From Microvirga brassicacearum (GTDB taxonomy: Bacteria; Pseudomonadota; Alphaproteobacteria; Rhizobiales; Beijerinckiaceae): a stretch of 64,000 bases of DNA. Below, piece by piece: positions 1-9,640 of this stretch. Position 1 is the first letter of the stretch, and the number at the start of each line of letters is the position of its first letter. The notes under the pieces were generated by a model that saw nothing but the letters and a program-made list of their open reading frames with translations, was not told the DNA's origin and made no database searches. The stretch spans positions 62,001 to 126,000 of the forward strand of contig NZ_VCMV01000006.1 in NCBI RefSeq assembly GCF_008757455.1, in the 5' to 3' direction. A program made the translations under genes and the position numbers.

Positions 1-848
1 AATCGAAGCGGGTGCACACGTCCTATGCGCTCGCCTCGACCACGACGGGACGCCTCTCGTCGTCCGAGCCCAATCTGCAGAACATCCCGATCCGCACCGA
101 GGCCGGCCGCAAGATCCGTCGCGCCTTCGTGGCGCCGGAGGGATCGAAGATCATCTCGGCGGATTACAGCCAGATCGAATTGCGCATCCTCGCGCACATC
201 GCGGACATCCCGCAATTGCAGGAGGCGTTCGCGCAAGGCATCGACATTCACGCCGCCACCGCGTCGGCCATGTTCGGCGTCGCCCTCGATCAGATGAATC
301 CGGACCTGCGTCGTCAGGCCAAGACTATCAATTTCGGCATCATCTACGGCATATCGGCGTTTGGGCTGGCGCAACGTCTCAGCATTCCGCATGGGGAGGC
401 CGCAACCTTCATCAAGCAGTATTTCGAGCGCTTCCCCGGCATCCGCGCCTATATGGACGACATCAAGAAGATGACGCGGGAAAATGGCTATGTGACGACC
501 CTGTTCGGCCGCGTCTGCCATTATCCGCAGATCAAGTCGGGCAATCCCAACGAACGCGCGGGCGTGGAGCGACAGGCCATCAATGCGCCGATTCAAGGCA
601 CCGCAGCCGACATCATCCGCCGCGCCATGGCCCGCATGGAAGGAGCCTTGAAGGCCGAGCGCCTCTCCGCCAAGATGCTGCTGCAAGTGCACGACGAACT
701 GGTGTTCGAGGCGCCGGACGACGAGATCGCCGCGACGCTGCCGGTGATTGCGCGCGTGATGACGGACGCACCGTTCCCCGCCGTAGCTTTGAAAGTTCCG
801 CTCGGCGTGGATGCGCGCGCGGCGCAGAACTGGGACGAGGCGCATTGA
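1..848 (+). CDS. polA: DNA polymerase I, C-terminal part (5' truncated by window edge)
   Basis: This is the end of the 5'-3' polymerase domain of family A DNA polymerase I, which fills gaps in repair and replaces Okazaki primers. The reading frame is open from base 3, so the gene begins outside the window. Visible motifs are TGRLSSSEPNLQNIPIR, motif A (DYSQIELR, with the metal-binding Asp), the O-helix motif B (RRQAKTINFGIIYG) and motif C (QVHDELVFE). The frame stops with TGA at 846-848. The 3'-5' and 5'-3' exonuclease domains cannot be judged because they lie upstream of the window. Identification is secure; only the missing N-terminal part is unknown. Confidence 0.97.
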   Translation, partial: SKRVHTSYALASTTTGRLSSSEPNLQNIPIRTEAGRKIRRAFVAPEGSKIISADYSQIELRILAHIADIPQLQEAFAQGIDIHAATASAMFGVALDQMNPDLRRQAKTINFGIIYGISAFGLAQRLSIPHGEAATFIKQYFERFPGIRAYMDDIKKMTRENGYVTTLFGRVCHYPQIKSGNPNERAGVERQAINAPIQGTAADIIRRAMARMEGALKAERLSAKMLLQVHDELVFEAPDDEIAATLPVIARVMTDAPFPAVALKVPLGVDARAAQNWDEAH

Positions 849-906
849 GACACCGAACCTCCTCGCGCGCAGGAGCGTTCATCTCCCCGCACGCGGAGAA
901 CTGCCG

Positions 907-1617
907 ATGATGTACGAACTCTACTACTGGCCGACGATTCAAGGGCGCGGCGAATTCGTCCGTCTGACGCTTGAGGAAGCGGCTGCCGATTATGTCGATG
1001 TGGCGCGCGGCCCCGGGGGTACACGAGCCATGATGCGGTTGATGAAGGACGCGGAGACGCCGCCCTTCGCGCCGCCGTTCTTGCGCGCCGACGGCCGCCT
1101 CATCGGCCAGACGGCCGCGATCCTGCTCTACCTCGGAGCGCAGCACGGCCTCGCGCCGAAGGATCCGGCGGGTGGGCTCTGGACGCACCAGATCCAACTC
1201 ACGATCGCGGATTTCGTCAACGAGGCGCACGACACCCACCACCCGGTCGGCTCCAGCCTCTATTACGAGGACCAGAAGGAGGAGTCGCTTCGCCGCGCGG
1301 AGGATTTCCGCCAGAACCGGATTCCGAAATTTCTGGGGTGGTTCGAGGATATTCTCGACCGCAATCCGTCGGGCAGCGACCATCTCGTCGGCGCCGACCT
1401 GACCTACGCCGATCTGTCGCTGTTTCAGATCGTCGAGGGCCTGGCCTATGCCTTCCCCAAGACCGCGGCGGCGGCTTTGAAGAAAACGCCCCTGGTGACG
1501 GCACTCCATGCGGCGATTGCCGAGCGGCCGCGGATCAAGGCCTATCTCGCGAGCGACCGCCGCATCCCGTTCAACCAGGAAGGCATCTTCCGGCGGTATC
1601 CGGAATTGGACGACTGA
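907..1617 (+). CDS. glutathione S-transferase family protein
   Basis: A 236-residue protein with an N-terminal thioredoxin-like fold (MMYELYYWPTIQGRGEFVRL, roughly residues 1-80) and an all-helical C-terminal domain, the usual two-domain GST layout and length. It probably conjugates glutathione to small electrophiles in the cytosol; the substrate is not readable. The open frame extends upstream to 811, but the start at 907 is preferred: it is the beginning of the GST fold and has GGAG at 895-898 with 8 nt spacing. ATG at 910 is an alternative. It follows polA by 58 bp and may be cotranscribed. A palindromic repeat follows it. Confidence 0.85.
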   Translation: MMYELYYWPTIQGRGEFVRLTLEEAAADYVDVARGPGGTRAMMRLMKDAETPPFAPPFLRADGRLIGQTAAILLYLGAQHGLAPKDPAGGLWTHQIQLTIADFVNEAHDTHHPVGSSLYYEDQKEESLRRAEDFRQNRIPKFLGWFEDILDRNPSGSDHLVGADLTYADLSLFQIVEGLAYAFPKTAAAALKKTPLVTALHAAIAERPRIKAYLASDRRIPFNQEGIFRRYPELDD

Positions 1618-1625
1618 CCGCCCTC

Positions 1626-1763
1626 GTCATTTCGGGGCCGCGCAGCGGAACCCGGAACCCATAATCGCTCACGTCGCCGCATTAGGCGCGACTTTTTGGG
1701 GCAATAATTCCGGTGAGGTTCTGGAATATGGGTTCCGGGTTCGCTTCGCGCCCCGGAATGACG
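1626..1763. repeat. intergenic palindromic repeat, long inverted arms
   Basis: Two arms of about 37 nt, at 1626-1663 and 1727-1763, are near-perfect reverse complements. Both contain the string GGAACCCGGAACCCATA or its complement. The roughly 60-nt centre is less symmetrical. The element lies between two converging genes (GST and the glutamine amidotransferase) and could fold as a long hairpin in RNA read from either side. It has the look of the dispersed palindromic repeats common in Hyphomicrobiales genomes. No ORF is supported here. Confidence 0.75.
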
Positions 1764-1767
1764 GGGG

Positions 1768-2559
1768 TTATGCCGCCAGTTGCGCCATCGCCTCGTTGAG
1801 GCACTGGACCCGGGTTTCGCTGCCGGCCCGCGCGACGAGGCCGCAGCCTTTGGGCACCTCGCGCCAGCCTTTCGTCTTGTCGTCGATGGGTTCGGAGACC
1901 ACCAGCAGGTTTCCCCCGGCCTCCCGGAAATAGAGCGTCGGCGGGTTGCCGTCGCAGGACCAGCGATAGGCCCACAGGTTCTCGCCATCGGTCACCGCGG
2001 CGGTGAATTTGAGGGCCTCGGCGATACCGGCCTCGACCATGAGCACGCGCACCTGCTTCAGCGTCCGCGCCATCGCATCTACCGGGTCCGTCGCAAGCCC
2101 GTTGGCGATCGCCAGAAGAAAGATCGCTTCCGAATCGGTGGTGCCGTGGCGGGTCTCATAGAGATCGTCCGGGATCAGCGCTTCGATCCGGCGCTTGATG
2201 CGGGAATAGCCGCCGATCTGGCCGTTATGCATGAAAAGATGACGGCCATGCGCGAAGGGGTGGCAATTGGCGCGGGTGGTGGCGGTGCCGGTCGAGGCAC
2301 GCACATGGGCAAAGAACAGGCCGGAGCGGACCTGGTCGCACAAGGAGCGCAAGTTTTCGTCCGACCAGGCCGGCCGGACCTCGCGATAGGTGCCGGGGAC
2401 CTGGCGCTCGCCATACCAGCCGATGCCGAAGCCGTCGCCATTGGTCTCGGTCTTGGCCTCGGCGGCGTGGAGCGATTGGTGGACGAGCGAGTGGGAGGGC
2501 GCGCAGACGAGATCCGTCAGGAAAATCGGCTCTCCCCGATAGGCAAGAAAGCGGCACAT
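1768..2559 (-). CDS. class II glutamine amidotransferase (EgtC/YafJ-like)
   Basis: A 263-residue Ntn-type glutaminase domain. The chosen start gives MCRFLAYRGEP, placing the nucleophile Cys at position 2 as the family requires after Met removal; an upstream in-frame start (2586) would bury it. Other family marks are NGDGFGIGWYG (residues about 40-50), HVRAST (85-90), CHPF (99-102) and HNGQIGG (111-117). The fold hydrolyses glutamine or a gamma-glutamyl amide. There is no fused synthase domain, and no egtB or egtD neighbour in the window, so ergothioneine synthesis is not supported by context. It is divergent from the antiporter gene. The specific substrate is unknown. Confidence 0.8.
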   Translation of the reverse strand: MCRFLAYRGEPIFLTDLVCAPSHSLVHQSLHAAEAKTETNGDGFGIGWYGERQVPGTYREVRPAWSDENLRSLCDQVRSGLFFAHVRASTGTATTRANCHPFAHGRHLFMHNGQIGGYSRIKRRIEALIPDDLYETRHGTTDSEAIFLLAIANGLATDPVDAMARTLKQVRVLMVEAGIAEALKFTAAVTDGENLWAYRWSCDGNPPTLYFREAGGNLLVVSEPIDDKTKGWREVPKGCGLVARAGSETRVQCLNEAMAQLAA

Positions 2560-2732
2560 TCGCGATGACCCCCGGAGCGCTCTCACGCGGCGCCTGTCGG
2601 CTTTTGCAACCCTGTTTACCTTGTGTGGATCATGGTGAACAGTCCGTTAACGCCCGGCGTTGCGGCTTGGCGGTCATTCGCCTAGAACCCGAGGCAATCA
2701 AGGACCGGAAATCCGGGGACGACGGGGGATAC

Positions 2733-4148
2733 ATGCGTCAAACGACCCGCCAGCGCGCGTCAAGCCTCGGGCTTGCGATCTTGCTCACGGCGCTGCCGAG
2801 CGCCGCGATGGCGTTGGAGCTTGATGGCCGCGCCCTCGGCTTCCTCTGGGCGCTGCCCTTCATCGGCATCCTTCTGTCGATTGCCTTGCTGCCCTTGCTG
2901 GCGACTCACACCTGGGAGCATCACCAGGGCAAGATCGCCGCCGCCTGGGGTCTCCTCGTCCTCGTGCCGATGGCGCTGATCCTCGGCCCATCGACCGCGT
3001 TGCACGCCCTCGTTCACACGGCGCTTCTGGAATACATCCCGTTCATCCTGCTGCTCCTTGCCTTGTTCACCGTTGCGGGCGGCATCGTGGTTCGCGGCAA
3101 CATCCACGGCGCCCCGGTCGCCAACACGGCGCTTCTGGCTCTTGGAACCCTCCTCGCCAGCCTGATCGGCACCACCGGCGCCTCCATGGTGATGATCCGG
3201 CCTGTCATGCGCGCCAACGACAATCGTCGGCACAACGTGCACGTGATCGTGTTCTTCATCTTTCTCGTCTCGAATATCGGCGGCTCCCTCACCCCGCTCG
3301 GCGATCCGCCGCTCTTCCTCGGGTTTCTGCGCGGTGTCGATTTCTTCTGGACGACGCAGAACCTGTGGCGGGAGACGCTGTTCGTCAGCGGCGTTCTGCT
3401 GGCGACCTTCTTTCTGCTGGATTGGGTGATCTACCGGAAGGAGGGCGTCTCGAGGCCGGATCCGACGCCGGACACCGAGGTCAGCGTCGCCGGCGGCATC
3501 AACTTTCCGCTACTGGCGATCATCATCGGCGCCATCCTGATGAGTGCCACCGTCGATCTCGGTCGCATTGCCGTGCTCGGCAGCGATGTGGAACTCGCCA
3601 ACGTCTTGCGCGATCTCGTCATGATTGCGGTGGCGCTCACATCGCTCGCGCGGACGCCTAAGCGCTACCGCCTCGAAAACGGCTTTTCGTGGGGGCCTAT
3701 CCAGGAGGTGGCGAAGCTCTTCGCCGGCATCTTCATCACCATCATTCCCGTGCTCGCCATGCTGAGGGCCGGCTCCGACGGTGTTTTCGCCCCACTGGTC
3801 GCGCTGGTGTCGCACGCCGATGGCAGCCCCAACAATGCCGCCTATTTCTGGCTCGCCGGGGGGCTGTCGTCGTTCCTCGACAATGCACCGACCTATCTGG
3901 TGTTCTTCGAGCTCGCCGGCGGCGATCCGCAGCACCTGATGAGGGCGGGCGCCGTCACGCTGACGGCCGTCTCCGCCGGCGCGGTGTTCATGGGTGCGAA
4001 CTCGTATATCGGCAACGCGCCGAACTTCATGGTCTACGCCATTGCCCGCGGGGGCGGCGTCAGGATGCCGAGCTTCTTCGGCTATCTCATGTGGTCGAGC
4101 ACGATCCTGCTGCCGGTCTTCCTGCTCACGACGCTGATTTTCTTTTGA
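2733..4148 (+). CDS. NhaD/ArsB-type sodium:proton antiporter or related ion transporter
   Basis: A 471-residue polytopic inner-membrane protein of the ion transporter superfamily. The N-terminus ([17 protein letters not shown]...) is a cleavable-looking signal or first membrane helix, followed by about a dozen hydrophobic segments. The conserved loop [15 protein letters not shown] near residues 183-197 is typical of NhaD-like antiporters, and a second re-entrant-like segment ([11 protein letters not shown], then [16 protein letters not shown]) matches the duplicated half. ATG 2733 follows a GGGGG ribosome-binding run at 2724-2728; the open frame upstream lacks membrane character. It converges with mutM and overlaps its end by 23 bp. 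The ion specificity is inferred from family only. Confidence 0.75.
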   Translation: MRQTTRQRASSLGLAILLTALPSAAMALELDGRALGFLWALPFIGILLSIALLPLLATHTWEHHQGKIAAAWGLLVLVPMALILGPSTALHALVHTALLEYIPFILLLLALFTVAGGIVVRGNIHGAPVANTALLALGTLLASLIGTTGASMVMIRPVMRANDNRRHNVHVIVFFIFLVSNIGGSLTPLGDPPLFLGFLRGVDFFWTTQNLWRETLFVSGVLLATFFLLDWVIYRKEGVSRPDPTPDTEVSVAGGINFPLLAIIIGAILMSATVDLGRIAVLGSDVELANVLRDLVMIAVALTSLARTPKRYRLENGFSWGPIQEVAKLFAGIFITIIPVLAMLRAGSDGVFAPLVALVSHADGSPNNAAYFWLAGGLSSFLDNAPTYLVFFELAGGDPQHLMRAGAVTLTAVSAGAVFMGANSYIGNAPNFMVYAIARGGGVRMPSFFGYLMWSSTILLPVFLLTTLIFF

Positions 4149-5031
4149 TCCTCGGTCGCTGGCATTTCGGGCAATAGAAGGTCGAGCGGCCCGATTGCAC
4201 CAGGCGCTGAACGACGCCCCTGCAATCCGGCGTCACGCAAGCCTCGCCCTCACGGTCATAGACTCGGAAGCGATGCTGGAAATAGCCGAGCGTGCCGTCG
4301 ACCTGCGCATGATCGCGCAACGTCGACCCACCGGCGATCACCGCCTCGTTCAGCACGTCGCGGATGACATCGGCGAGCCGGTGGGCCTTCTCGCTCGGCC
4401 GGCCAGTCGCGGTGACAAGCGAGCCGGCGGCGGCCTCCGGGTGCAGACCAGTGCGAAAGAGCGCCTCCGAGACGTAGATATTGCCCAGGCCGGCGATCAG
4501 CCTCTGGTCGAGGAGCGCGGCCTTGAGCGGCGTGCGCTTGCCGGCAAAAAGCCGCGCGATGGTCTCGCCGGACAATTCGTTGCCCAGCGGCTCGATGCCC
4601 ATGCCTTTGAAATGCCGACAGGTTTCGATGTCCGACCGGGGCACCAGATCCATGAAGCCGAAGCGGCGGGCATCGTTGTAGGTGACCGTCGCGCCGTTCG
4701 AGAGGCCGAACACCACATGGTCATGCGCGCCGAGTGCCGGATCGAAATGGAACTCGCCCGGTCGGATCTCCGCGCCGCCTTGCACGACCAGGAAGCGACC
4801 CGACATGCCGAGATGCATCACCAGCACCTCGCCGGAGGACAGATCGGCCAGCAGATACTTGGCCCGGCGCCCCAAAGCCGTGATCTCCTGCCCGTTCAAT
4901 CGCTCGGCGAACCGCTCGGGAAAAGGAAAGCGCAGGTCCGGCCGGCGCTGGGCCACGCTCTTGAACCGGGCGCCCACCATGGCGGGTTCGAGGCCCCTTC
5001 GGACGGTTTCGACTTCGGGTAGCTCTGGCAT
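4126..5031 (-). CDS. mutM: formamidopyrimidine-DNA glycosylase
   Basis: Base-excision repair glycosylase/AP lyase that removes 8-oxoguanine and Fapy lesions. The start is fixed by [16 protein letters not shown]: Pro2 is the Schiff-base nucleophile and Glu3 the acid. Lys58 (GRRAKYLL) is the conserved DNA-contact lysine. The helix-two-turn-helix lies around [12 protein letters not shown]. The C-terminal zinc finger is intact (CVTPDC...CPKC). At 301 residues it is longer than the E. coli enzyme; part of the excess is an insert (about [19 protein letters not shown]) in the linker before the H2TH end, common in this order. It is divergent from ubiE. Confidence 0.96.
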   Translation of the reverse strand: MPELPEVETVRRGLEPAMVGARFKSVAQRRPDLRFPFPERFAERLNGQEITALGRRAKYLLADLSSGEVLVMHLGMSGRFLVVQGGAEIRPGEFHFDPALGAHDHVVFGLSNGATVTYNDARRFGFMDLVPRSDIETCRHFKGMGIEPLGNELSGETIARLFAGKRTPLKAALLDQRLIAGLGNIYVSEALFRTGLHPEAAAGSLVTATGRPSEKAHRLADVIRDVLNEAVIAGGSTLRDHAQVDGTLGYFQHRFRVYDREGEACVTPDCRGVVQRLVQSGRSTFYCPKCQRPRIKRKSAS

Positions 5032-5128
5032 CAACCATCTCTGCGGTTCAGGACGGCCTTCACATAGCGTTTCGGGCGCGCTTCCGCTATGGATCGCCTC
5101 ACAGGTTTTGAGGTGAGGCGTGACGACC

Positions 5129-5878
5129 ATGACCGACGAGAAGACCCATTTCGGGTTCCAGTCCGTGCCGCTCGACGAGAAGCAGCGCAAGGTCAACGAG
5201 GTCTTCCACTCCGTCGCCGGCCGCTACGATCTCATGAACGATCTGATGTCGGCGGGCCTGCACCGCTTATGGAAAAGCACCCTCGTCACCGCCGTTCGGC
5301 CACCCCGCGACCGGCCGTTTCGCCATCTCGACGTGGCCGGCGGCACCGGCGACGTGGCGTTTCGCATCCTCGATGCCGGAGGCCCGCAGACTCGTGTGAC
5401 CGTGCTCGATATCAACGGCGAGATGCTGAAAGTGGGGCAGGAGCGCGCCGGCGAGCGTTATGCCGGCCGGATCGATTTCGTCGAGGCGAATGCCGAGGAG
5501 TTGCCGCTCGAAGCGAAGGCCTACGATGCCTACACGATCGCGTTCGGCATCCGGAATGTGCCGCGCATCGAGGCGGCCTTGCGCGAGGCGCATCGGGTTC
5601 TGAAGCCGGGCGGACGATTCCTGTGCCTTGAATTCTCCAAGGTCGATGTTCCGCTGCTCGACAAGATCTACGACGCCTATTCGTTCAACGTCATCCCGAA
5701 GCTTGGCCAGATGGTCACCGGGGATGCGGAATCCTACCAGTATCTCGTCGAGTCGATCCGTCGCTTTCCAACACCCGCCGTGTTCGCGCGGATGATCGAG
5801 GAAGCCGGATTCAAACGGGTCACGCATCGTCCATTGACGGCAGGCGTCGTCAACATCCATTCCGGCTGGAAGATCTGA
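5129..5878 (+). CDS. ubiE: ubiquinone/menaquinone C-methyltransferase UbiE
   Basis: SAM-dependent C-methyltransferase (249 residues; E. coli 251) of ubiquinone biosynthesis. The SAM-binding loop [13 protein letters not shown] is near residue 66, and the family stretch [20 protein letters not shown] follows, with the C-terminal [18 protein letters not shown] 5129 is chosen over GTG 5120 because GAGG at 5115-5118 is 10 nt upstream of the ATG but only 1 nt from the GTG. This is the first gene of a compact operon: ubiB begins one base after its stop. Confidence 0.95.
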   Translation: MTDEKTHFGFQSVPLDEKQRKVNEVFHSVAGRYDLMNDLMSAGLHRLWKSTLVTAVRPPRDRPFRHLDVAGGTGDVAFRILDAGGPQTRVTVLDINGEMLKVGQERAGERYAGRIDFVEANAEELPLEAKAYDAYTIAFGIRNVPRIEAALREAHRVLKPGGRFLCLEFSKVDVPLLDKIYDAYSFNVIPKLGQMVTGDAESYQYLVESIRRFPTPAVFARMIEEAGFKRVTHRPLTAGVVNIHSGWKI

Positions 5879-5879
5879 C

Positions 5880-7451
5880 GTGATCGGCAGCCTCGTCCAC
5901 CTTGCCCGCAACGCACGCGCCGGCTTCGTTCTCGCACGGGAAGGCGCCTTGGCGCTGATCGACCCCAGCGCCCTGCCCCCTTCGGCGCGGCTGGGATTGC
6001 GCCTGGCCCGGATCATCGAGCGGCGCGGCGCGGGCGATGGGGCGGCGCGGCTTTCGGCTGCGCTGACCCGTCTCGGTCCGTCCTACGTGAAATTCGGCCA
6101 GTTCCTCGCAACGCGCCCCGATATCGTGGGCGCCGCGGCGGCACTCGATCTCGAGCTGCTGCAGGATCGCATGGCGCCGTTCCCGCGCGAACAGGCCGTG
6201 CGCACGGTCGAGAGCGCGCTCGGCCGGCCCCTCGACGATATCTTTCTTGAGTTCAGCGAGCCGATCGCCGCCGCCTCCATCGCACAGGTGCACAAGGCCC
6301 GCATCCGTACCGCTGATGGCGACCTGACGGTCGCGGTGAAAGTCGTTCGCCCCGGCGTTCGCGAAGGCTTCGCGCGCGATCTGCAGGCCATGCGCGCCGC
6401 AGCCCGCCTGTTCGAGCGGTGGGTGCCCGATGCACGGCGCCTGAAGCCGGTCGAAATCGTGGATGCGCTTGCACGCTCGGTCTCGGTCGAGATGGATTTG
6501 CGCCTCGAGGCCGCGGCCGTTTCCGAGCTGGCGCAAAACACCTGCGACGACTCCGATTTCCGCGTGCCCAAACCCGAATGGGACCTGACTGCGCGCGACG
6601 TGCTGACCATCACGTGGATCGACGGCATCCGGCTGAACGACATCGCGGCCATCGAAGCAGCGGGATTGGATCGGGTGGCGCTGGGTCGAACGGTGATCCA
6701 ATCCTTCCTGCGTCATGCGATCCGCGACGGCTTCTTCCATGCGGACATGCATCCGGGCAATCTGTTCGTGGACGATCTCGGCCGGCTGGTGGCGGTCGAT
6801 TTCGGCATCATGGGGCGGCTCGGCATGAAGGAGCGGCGGTTTCTCGCCGAGATCCTCCTGGGCTTCATCCAGCGCGATTACCTGCGCGTCGCGCGCGTGC
6901 ATTTCGAGGCCGGCTACGTGCCGCCGCATCATTCGGTGGAGGATTTCGCCCAGGCCATCCGCGCCATCGGCGAGCCGATCCACGATCGCCGCGCCGATGA
7001 AATCTCGATGGCGAAGCTGCTGACACTCCTGTTCGAGATCACGTCCCTGTTCGACATGGCGACCCGCATCGAACTGGTCATGCTGCAGAAGACCATGGTG
7101 GTGGTCGAAGGCGTGGCGCGCAATCTCGACCCCAGGCTCGACATGTGGACCACCTCCGAGCCGGTGGTGCGCGAGTGGATGGAGCGCCATCTCGGCCCCA
7201 TCGGCCGTGTCGAAGAGGCAGGCAAGGGCTTGTGGACGCTGGCGACCCTTGCCACCGATCTCCCCGACATGGCGCTTCGGACCAAGCGCCTTCTCGGCCG
7301 GTTCGAGGATCTGGCGGCAGAGGGCGTCGCGCTCGACCGCGACAGCGTCTCGGCCATCGGGCGCGCAGAGTCTCGCGGCAATCGCTGGAGCACGGCAGCC
7401 TTGTGGATCATCGCGCTGTCGCTGATGATCATTGCGTTCGGAGGTTTCTGA
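5880..7451 (+). CDS. ubiB: ubiquinone biosynthesis kinase/ATPase UbiB (ABC1 family)
   Basis: A 523-residue atypical protein-kinase-like protein required for ubiquinone synthesis. The family-specific KxGQ motif is at about residues 71-75 (YVKFGQFLATRPD), the Ala-rich nucleotide loop is AAASIAQVHKA, the ATP-contact lysine is in VAVKVVRPG, the catalytic-loop equivalent DMHPGNLFVDD is near 288 and the metal motif VDFGIMGRLG near 306. A single C-terminal hydrophobic helix (about 506-523) anchors it to the inner membrane. It starts with GTG one base after ubiE and ends 2 bp before coaBC, so it is translationally coupled on both sides. Confidence 0.94.
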   Translation: MIGSLVHLARNARAGFVLAREGALALIDPSALPPSARLGLRLARIIERRGAGDGAARLSAALTRLGPSYVKFGQFLATRPDIVGAAAALDLELLQDRMAPFPREQAVRTVESALGRPLDDIFLEFSEPIAAASIAQVHKARIRTADGDLTVAVKVVRPGVREGFARDLQAMRAAARLFERWVPDARRLKPVEIVDALARSVSVEMDLRLEAAAVSELAQNTCDDSDFRVPKPEWDLTARDVLTITWIDGIRLNDIAAIEAAGLDRVALGRTVIQSFLRHAIRDGFFHADMHPGNLFVDDLGRLVAVDFGIMGRLGMKERRFLAEILLGFIQRDYLRVARVHFEAGYVPPHHSVEDFAQAIRAIGEPIHDRRADEISMAKLLTLLFEITSLFDMATRIELVMLQKTMVVVEGVARNLDPRLDMWTTSEPVVREWMERHLGPIGRVEEAGKGLWTLATLATDLPDMALRTKRLLGRFEDLAAEGVALDRDSVSAIGRAESRGNRWSTAALWIIALSLMIIAFGGF

Positions 7452-7453
7452 CG

Positions 7454-8662
7454 ATGGCGTTGTCGGGCAAACGGATCCTTCTCGTCATCGGCGGGGGGAT
7501 CGCCGCCTACAAATCCCTCGACCTGATCCGGCGCCTGCGTGAGCGCGGCGCCTCGGTGCGCTGCATCCTGACCGCCGGCGCGCAGGAATTCGTCACCCCG
7601 CTCGCCGCATCGGCCCTGTCGGGCCAGCGCAGCCACACGGACCTGTTCGACCGCGAGGACGAGGCCGATATCGGCCATATCCGGCTCGCGCGCGATGCGG
7701 ACATGATCGTCGTCGCGCCGGCCACCGCCAACCTGATGGCGCGCATGGCGGGCGGTCACGCGGATGATCTTGCCACCACCGTCCTTCTCGCCACCACCCT
7801 GCCGATCCTGATCGCGCCTGCCATGAACGTGCGCATGTGGCAGCATGCGGCGAGCCGGCGCAATCTCGCGACGCTCACAGGCGACGGCATTCATCTGGTA
7901 GGCCCCAATGAGGGGGCGATGGCCGAGGCCGAGTTCGGTTTCGGCCGCATGGCGGAACCGCTGGAAATCGCCGATGCGGTCGAAGGGTTGCTGGCGGCCG
8001 GTGGCCCGCTTGTCGGCCGGCACGTGCTGATCACGTCCGGGCCCACCCATGAACCCATCGATCCGGTGCGCTACATCGCCAATCGTTCGTCGGGCAAGCA
8101 GGGCCACGCCATCGCCCGTGCGGCTGCCGCCGCCGGCGCTCGGGTTACTTTGGTGTCCGGCCCTGTGAACCTGCCCGATCCTTTCGGCGTCGCGGTGGTG
8201 CAGGTGGAAAGCGCCCGCGACATGCTGGCGGCCGTCGAGCAGGCGCTGCCGGCCGATATCGCCATTTTCGCCGCGGCCGTTGCCGATTGGCGCGTCGCCA
8301 ATGCGGGAACCCAGAAGATCAAGAAGAACGGCGGCGCCTTGCCCGCCCTTTCGCTGGCGGAGAACCCGGACATTCTGGCAACCATCGCCCACCGCAATGC
8401 GGGTCGCCCGCAATTGGTCGTGGGCTTTGCAGCCGAGACGCAGAACGTGATCGACAACGCGCAGAAAAAGCTCGCCCGGAAGGGCTGCGATCTGATCGTT
8501 GCCAACGATGTCTCGCCGGCAAACGGCGTGATGGGCGGGGATCGGAACACCGTGCATCTCGTCACCGCCTCCGGGGTCGACACCTGGCCGACCTTGTCGA
8601 AAGCGGACGTCGCCGAGAAACTGATGGCGCATCTCGCGCGCATGATCGAGGTCCGTCCATGA
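7454..8662 (+). CDS. coaBC: bifunctional phosphopantothenoylcysteine decarboxylase / phosphopantothenate-cysteine ligase
   Basis: A 402-residue CoA-biosynthesis enzyme. The N-terminal flavin-dependent decarboxylase (CoaC, about 1-190) shows the catalytic His in [10 protein letters not shown] (about 75) and the substrate motif PAMNVRMWQ (about 122-131). The C-terminal CTP-dependent synthase (CoaB) shows [15 protein letters not shown] and the signature KIKKNG near 288. An oddity is the active-site flap, ACGD in E. coli Dfp (Cys158), which reads AEAE here within [11 protein letters not shown], so position 158 is Glu. The ATG at 7454 is 2 bp after ubiB; the stop overlaps the dut start (ATGA). Confidence 0.95.
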   Translation: MALSGKRILLVIGGGIAAYKSLDLIRRLRERGASVRCILTAGAQEFVTPLAASALSGQRSHTDLFDREDEADIGHIRLARDADMIVVAPATANLMARMAGGHADDLATTVLLATTLPILIAPAMNVRMWQHAASRRNLATLTGDGIHLVGPNEGAMAEAEFGFGRMAEPLEIADAVEGLLAAGGPLVGRHVLITSGPTHEPIDPVRYIANRSSGKQGHAIARAAAAAGARVTLVSGPVNLPDPFGVAVVQVESARDMLAAVEQALPADIAIFAAAVADWRVANAGTQKIKKNGGALPALSLAENPDILATIAHRNAGRPQLVVGFAAETQNVIDNAQKKLARKGCDLIVANDVSPANGVMGGDRNTVHLVTASGVDTWPTLSKADVAEKLMAHLARMIEVRP

Positions 8663-9120
8663 CGCATACTTTGCGCATCCAACGCCTCGCCCATGCGCAG
8701 GACCTGCCCCTGCCGCGCTATGAAAGCCCGGGGGCAGCGGGCATGGATCTGGTCGCGGCGAATGCGGGAGATGTGGTGCTTCGGCCCTTGCAGCGCGCGC
8801 TGGTGCCGACCGGCCTCATCCTGCAACTGGAGCCCGGATTCGAGGCCCAGATCCGTCCGCGCTCCGGGCTCGCGCTCAAGCACGGCATCACGGTGCTGAA
8901 TACGCCGGGCACCGTCGATGCGGATTATCGCGGCGAGGTGCAGGTGATCCTGGTCAATTTCGGGAGCGAATCGTTCACCGTCACCCGCGGCATGCGCATA
9001 GCGCAGATGGTGGTGGCGCCAGTCACCACGGTCGAAATCGCCACGGTCGAGGCCGTCGACGAGACCTCCCGCGCCGGATCGGGCTTCGGGTCGACCGGTC
9101 TGACGCAGGGCAGGACATGA
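8659..9120 (+). CDS. dut: deoxyuridine 5'-triphosphate nucleotidohydrolase (dUTPase)
   Basis: A 153-residue trimeric dUTPase that converts dUTP to dUMP, keeping uracil out of DNA and supplying the dTMP precursor. All five family motifs are present in order: [32 protein letters not shown] and the C-terminal [10 protein letters not shown] arm that closes over the active site. ATG 8659 overlaps the coaBC stop by four bases, and its own stop overlaps the next start the same way, showing tight coupling in the ubiE-ubiB-coaBC-dut-rrf2 operon. The open frame that extends upstream is within coaBC and is not used. Confidence 0.97.
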   Translation: MTHTLRIQRLAHAQDLPLPRYESPGAAGMDLVAANAGDVVLRPLQRALVPTGLILQLEPGFEAQIRPRSGLALKHGITVLNTPGTVDADYRGEVQVILVNFGSESFTVTRGMRIAQMVVAPVTTVEIATVEAVDETSRAGSGFGSTGLTQGRT

Positions 9121-9566
9121 ATTTCCTGTCGCGCCGATCGCTCCTTGCCATCTCGGCCGTGACGGATATCGCGCTCTATGCCCGCCCCATGCCGGTTTCG
9201 GCCAAGGCGCTGGCGGCGCGGCACAACCTGCCGCGGCGGCATCTGGAGCCTGTCCTGCAGGCGCTGGTACATCACTCGGTTCTGAAAGGCGTGAGAGGCC
9301 CGCGCGGCGGTTACGAACTCGCCCGCGAGCGTCGCCGCATCACCGCCGCCGATATCGTGCGGATCACCATGACGGCGGAAGCGGACGACACACCTTCGCC
9401 GCTTCCCGAGTCCAGGCTCGCCCAACTGGTCGTCGGACCTCTCGTCGAGCGCGGCATCGCGGCGTTTCTGGCGGAACTCGACAGTGTCACGGTCGAGGAT
9501 TTGTGCACGCGCGCGCAGGCCGCGGGCGCCACCGAAGATTTGCCTGCCGCGGATTTCACGATCTGA
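9117..9566 (+). CDS. Rrf2-family transcriptional regulator
   Basis: A 149-residue Rrf2-type winged-helix regulator: [18 protein letters not shown], then [20 protein letters not shown] (recognition region) and [24 protein letters not shown] (wing), within residues 1-85. It has a single Cys (LCTRAQ) near the C-terminus rather than the three-Cys cluster that binds Fe-S in IscR/NsrR, so cluster sensing as in IscR is unlikely. It overlaps dut by ATGA at the operon's end and is followed 74 nt later by cysK. By analogy with CymR-like family members next to cysteine genes it may control cysK; that is inference from position. Confidence 0.85.
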   Translation: MNFLSRRSLLAISAVTDIALYARPMPVSAKALAARHNLPRRHLEPVLQALVHHSVLKGVRGPRGGYELARERRRITAADIVRITMTAEADDTPSPLPESRLAQLVVGPLVERGIAAFLAELDSVTVEDLCTRAQAAGATEDLPAADFTI

Positions 9567-9640
9567 TTTGTGAAATACTCTTATTATCGACAAGCTTCGC
9601 TATAAAGATTAACCTGCTGGCCGCATATCAGGAGAGACCC
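9567..9640 (+). promoter_or_regulatory. leader/possible promoter of cysK
   Basis: A 74-nt AT-rich gap between the Rrf2 gene and cysK in an otherwise GC-rich region. TATAAA at 9601-9606 could be a -10 element; no clear -35 is visible. The AT-rich stretch from 9571 to 9612 is a plausible place for an Rrf2-type operator. GGAGAG at 9631-9636 is the cysK ribosome-binding site. Confidence 0.35.
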
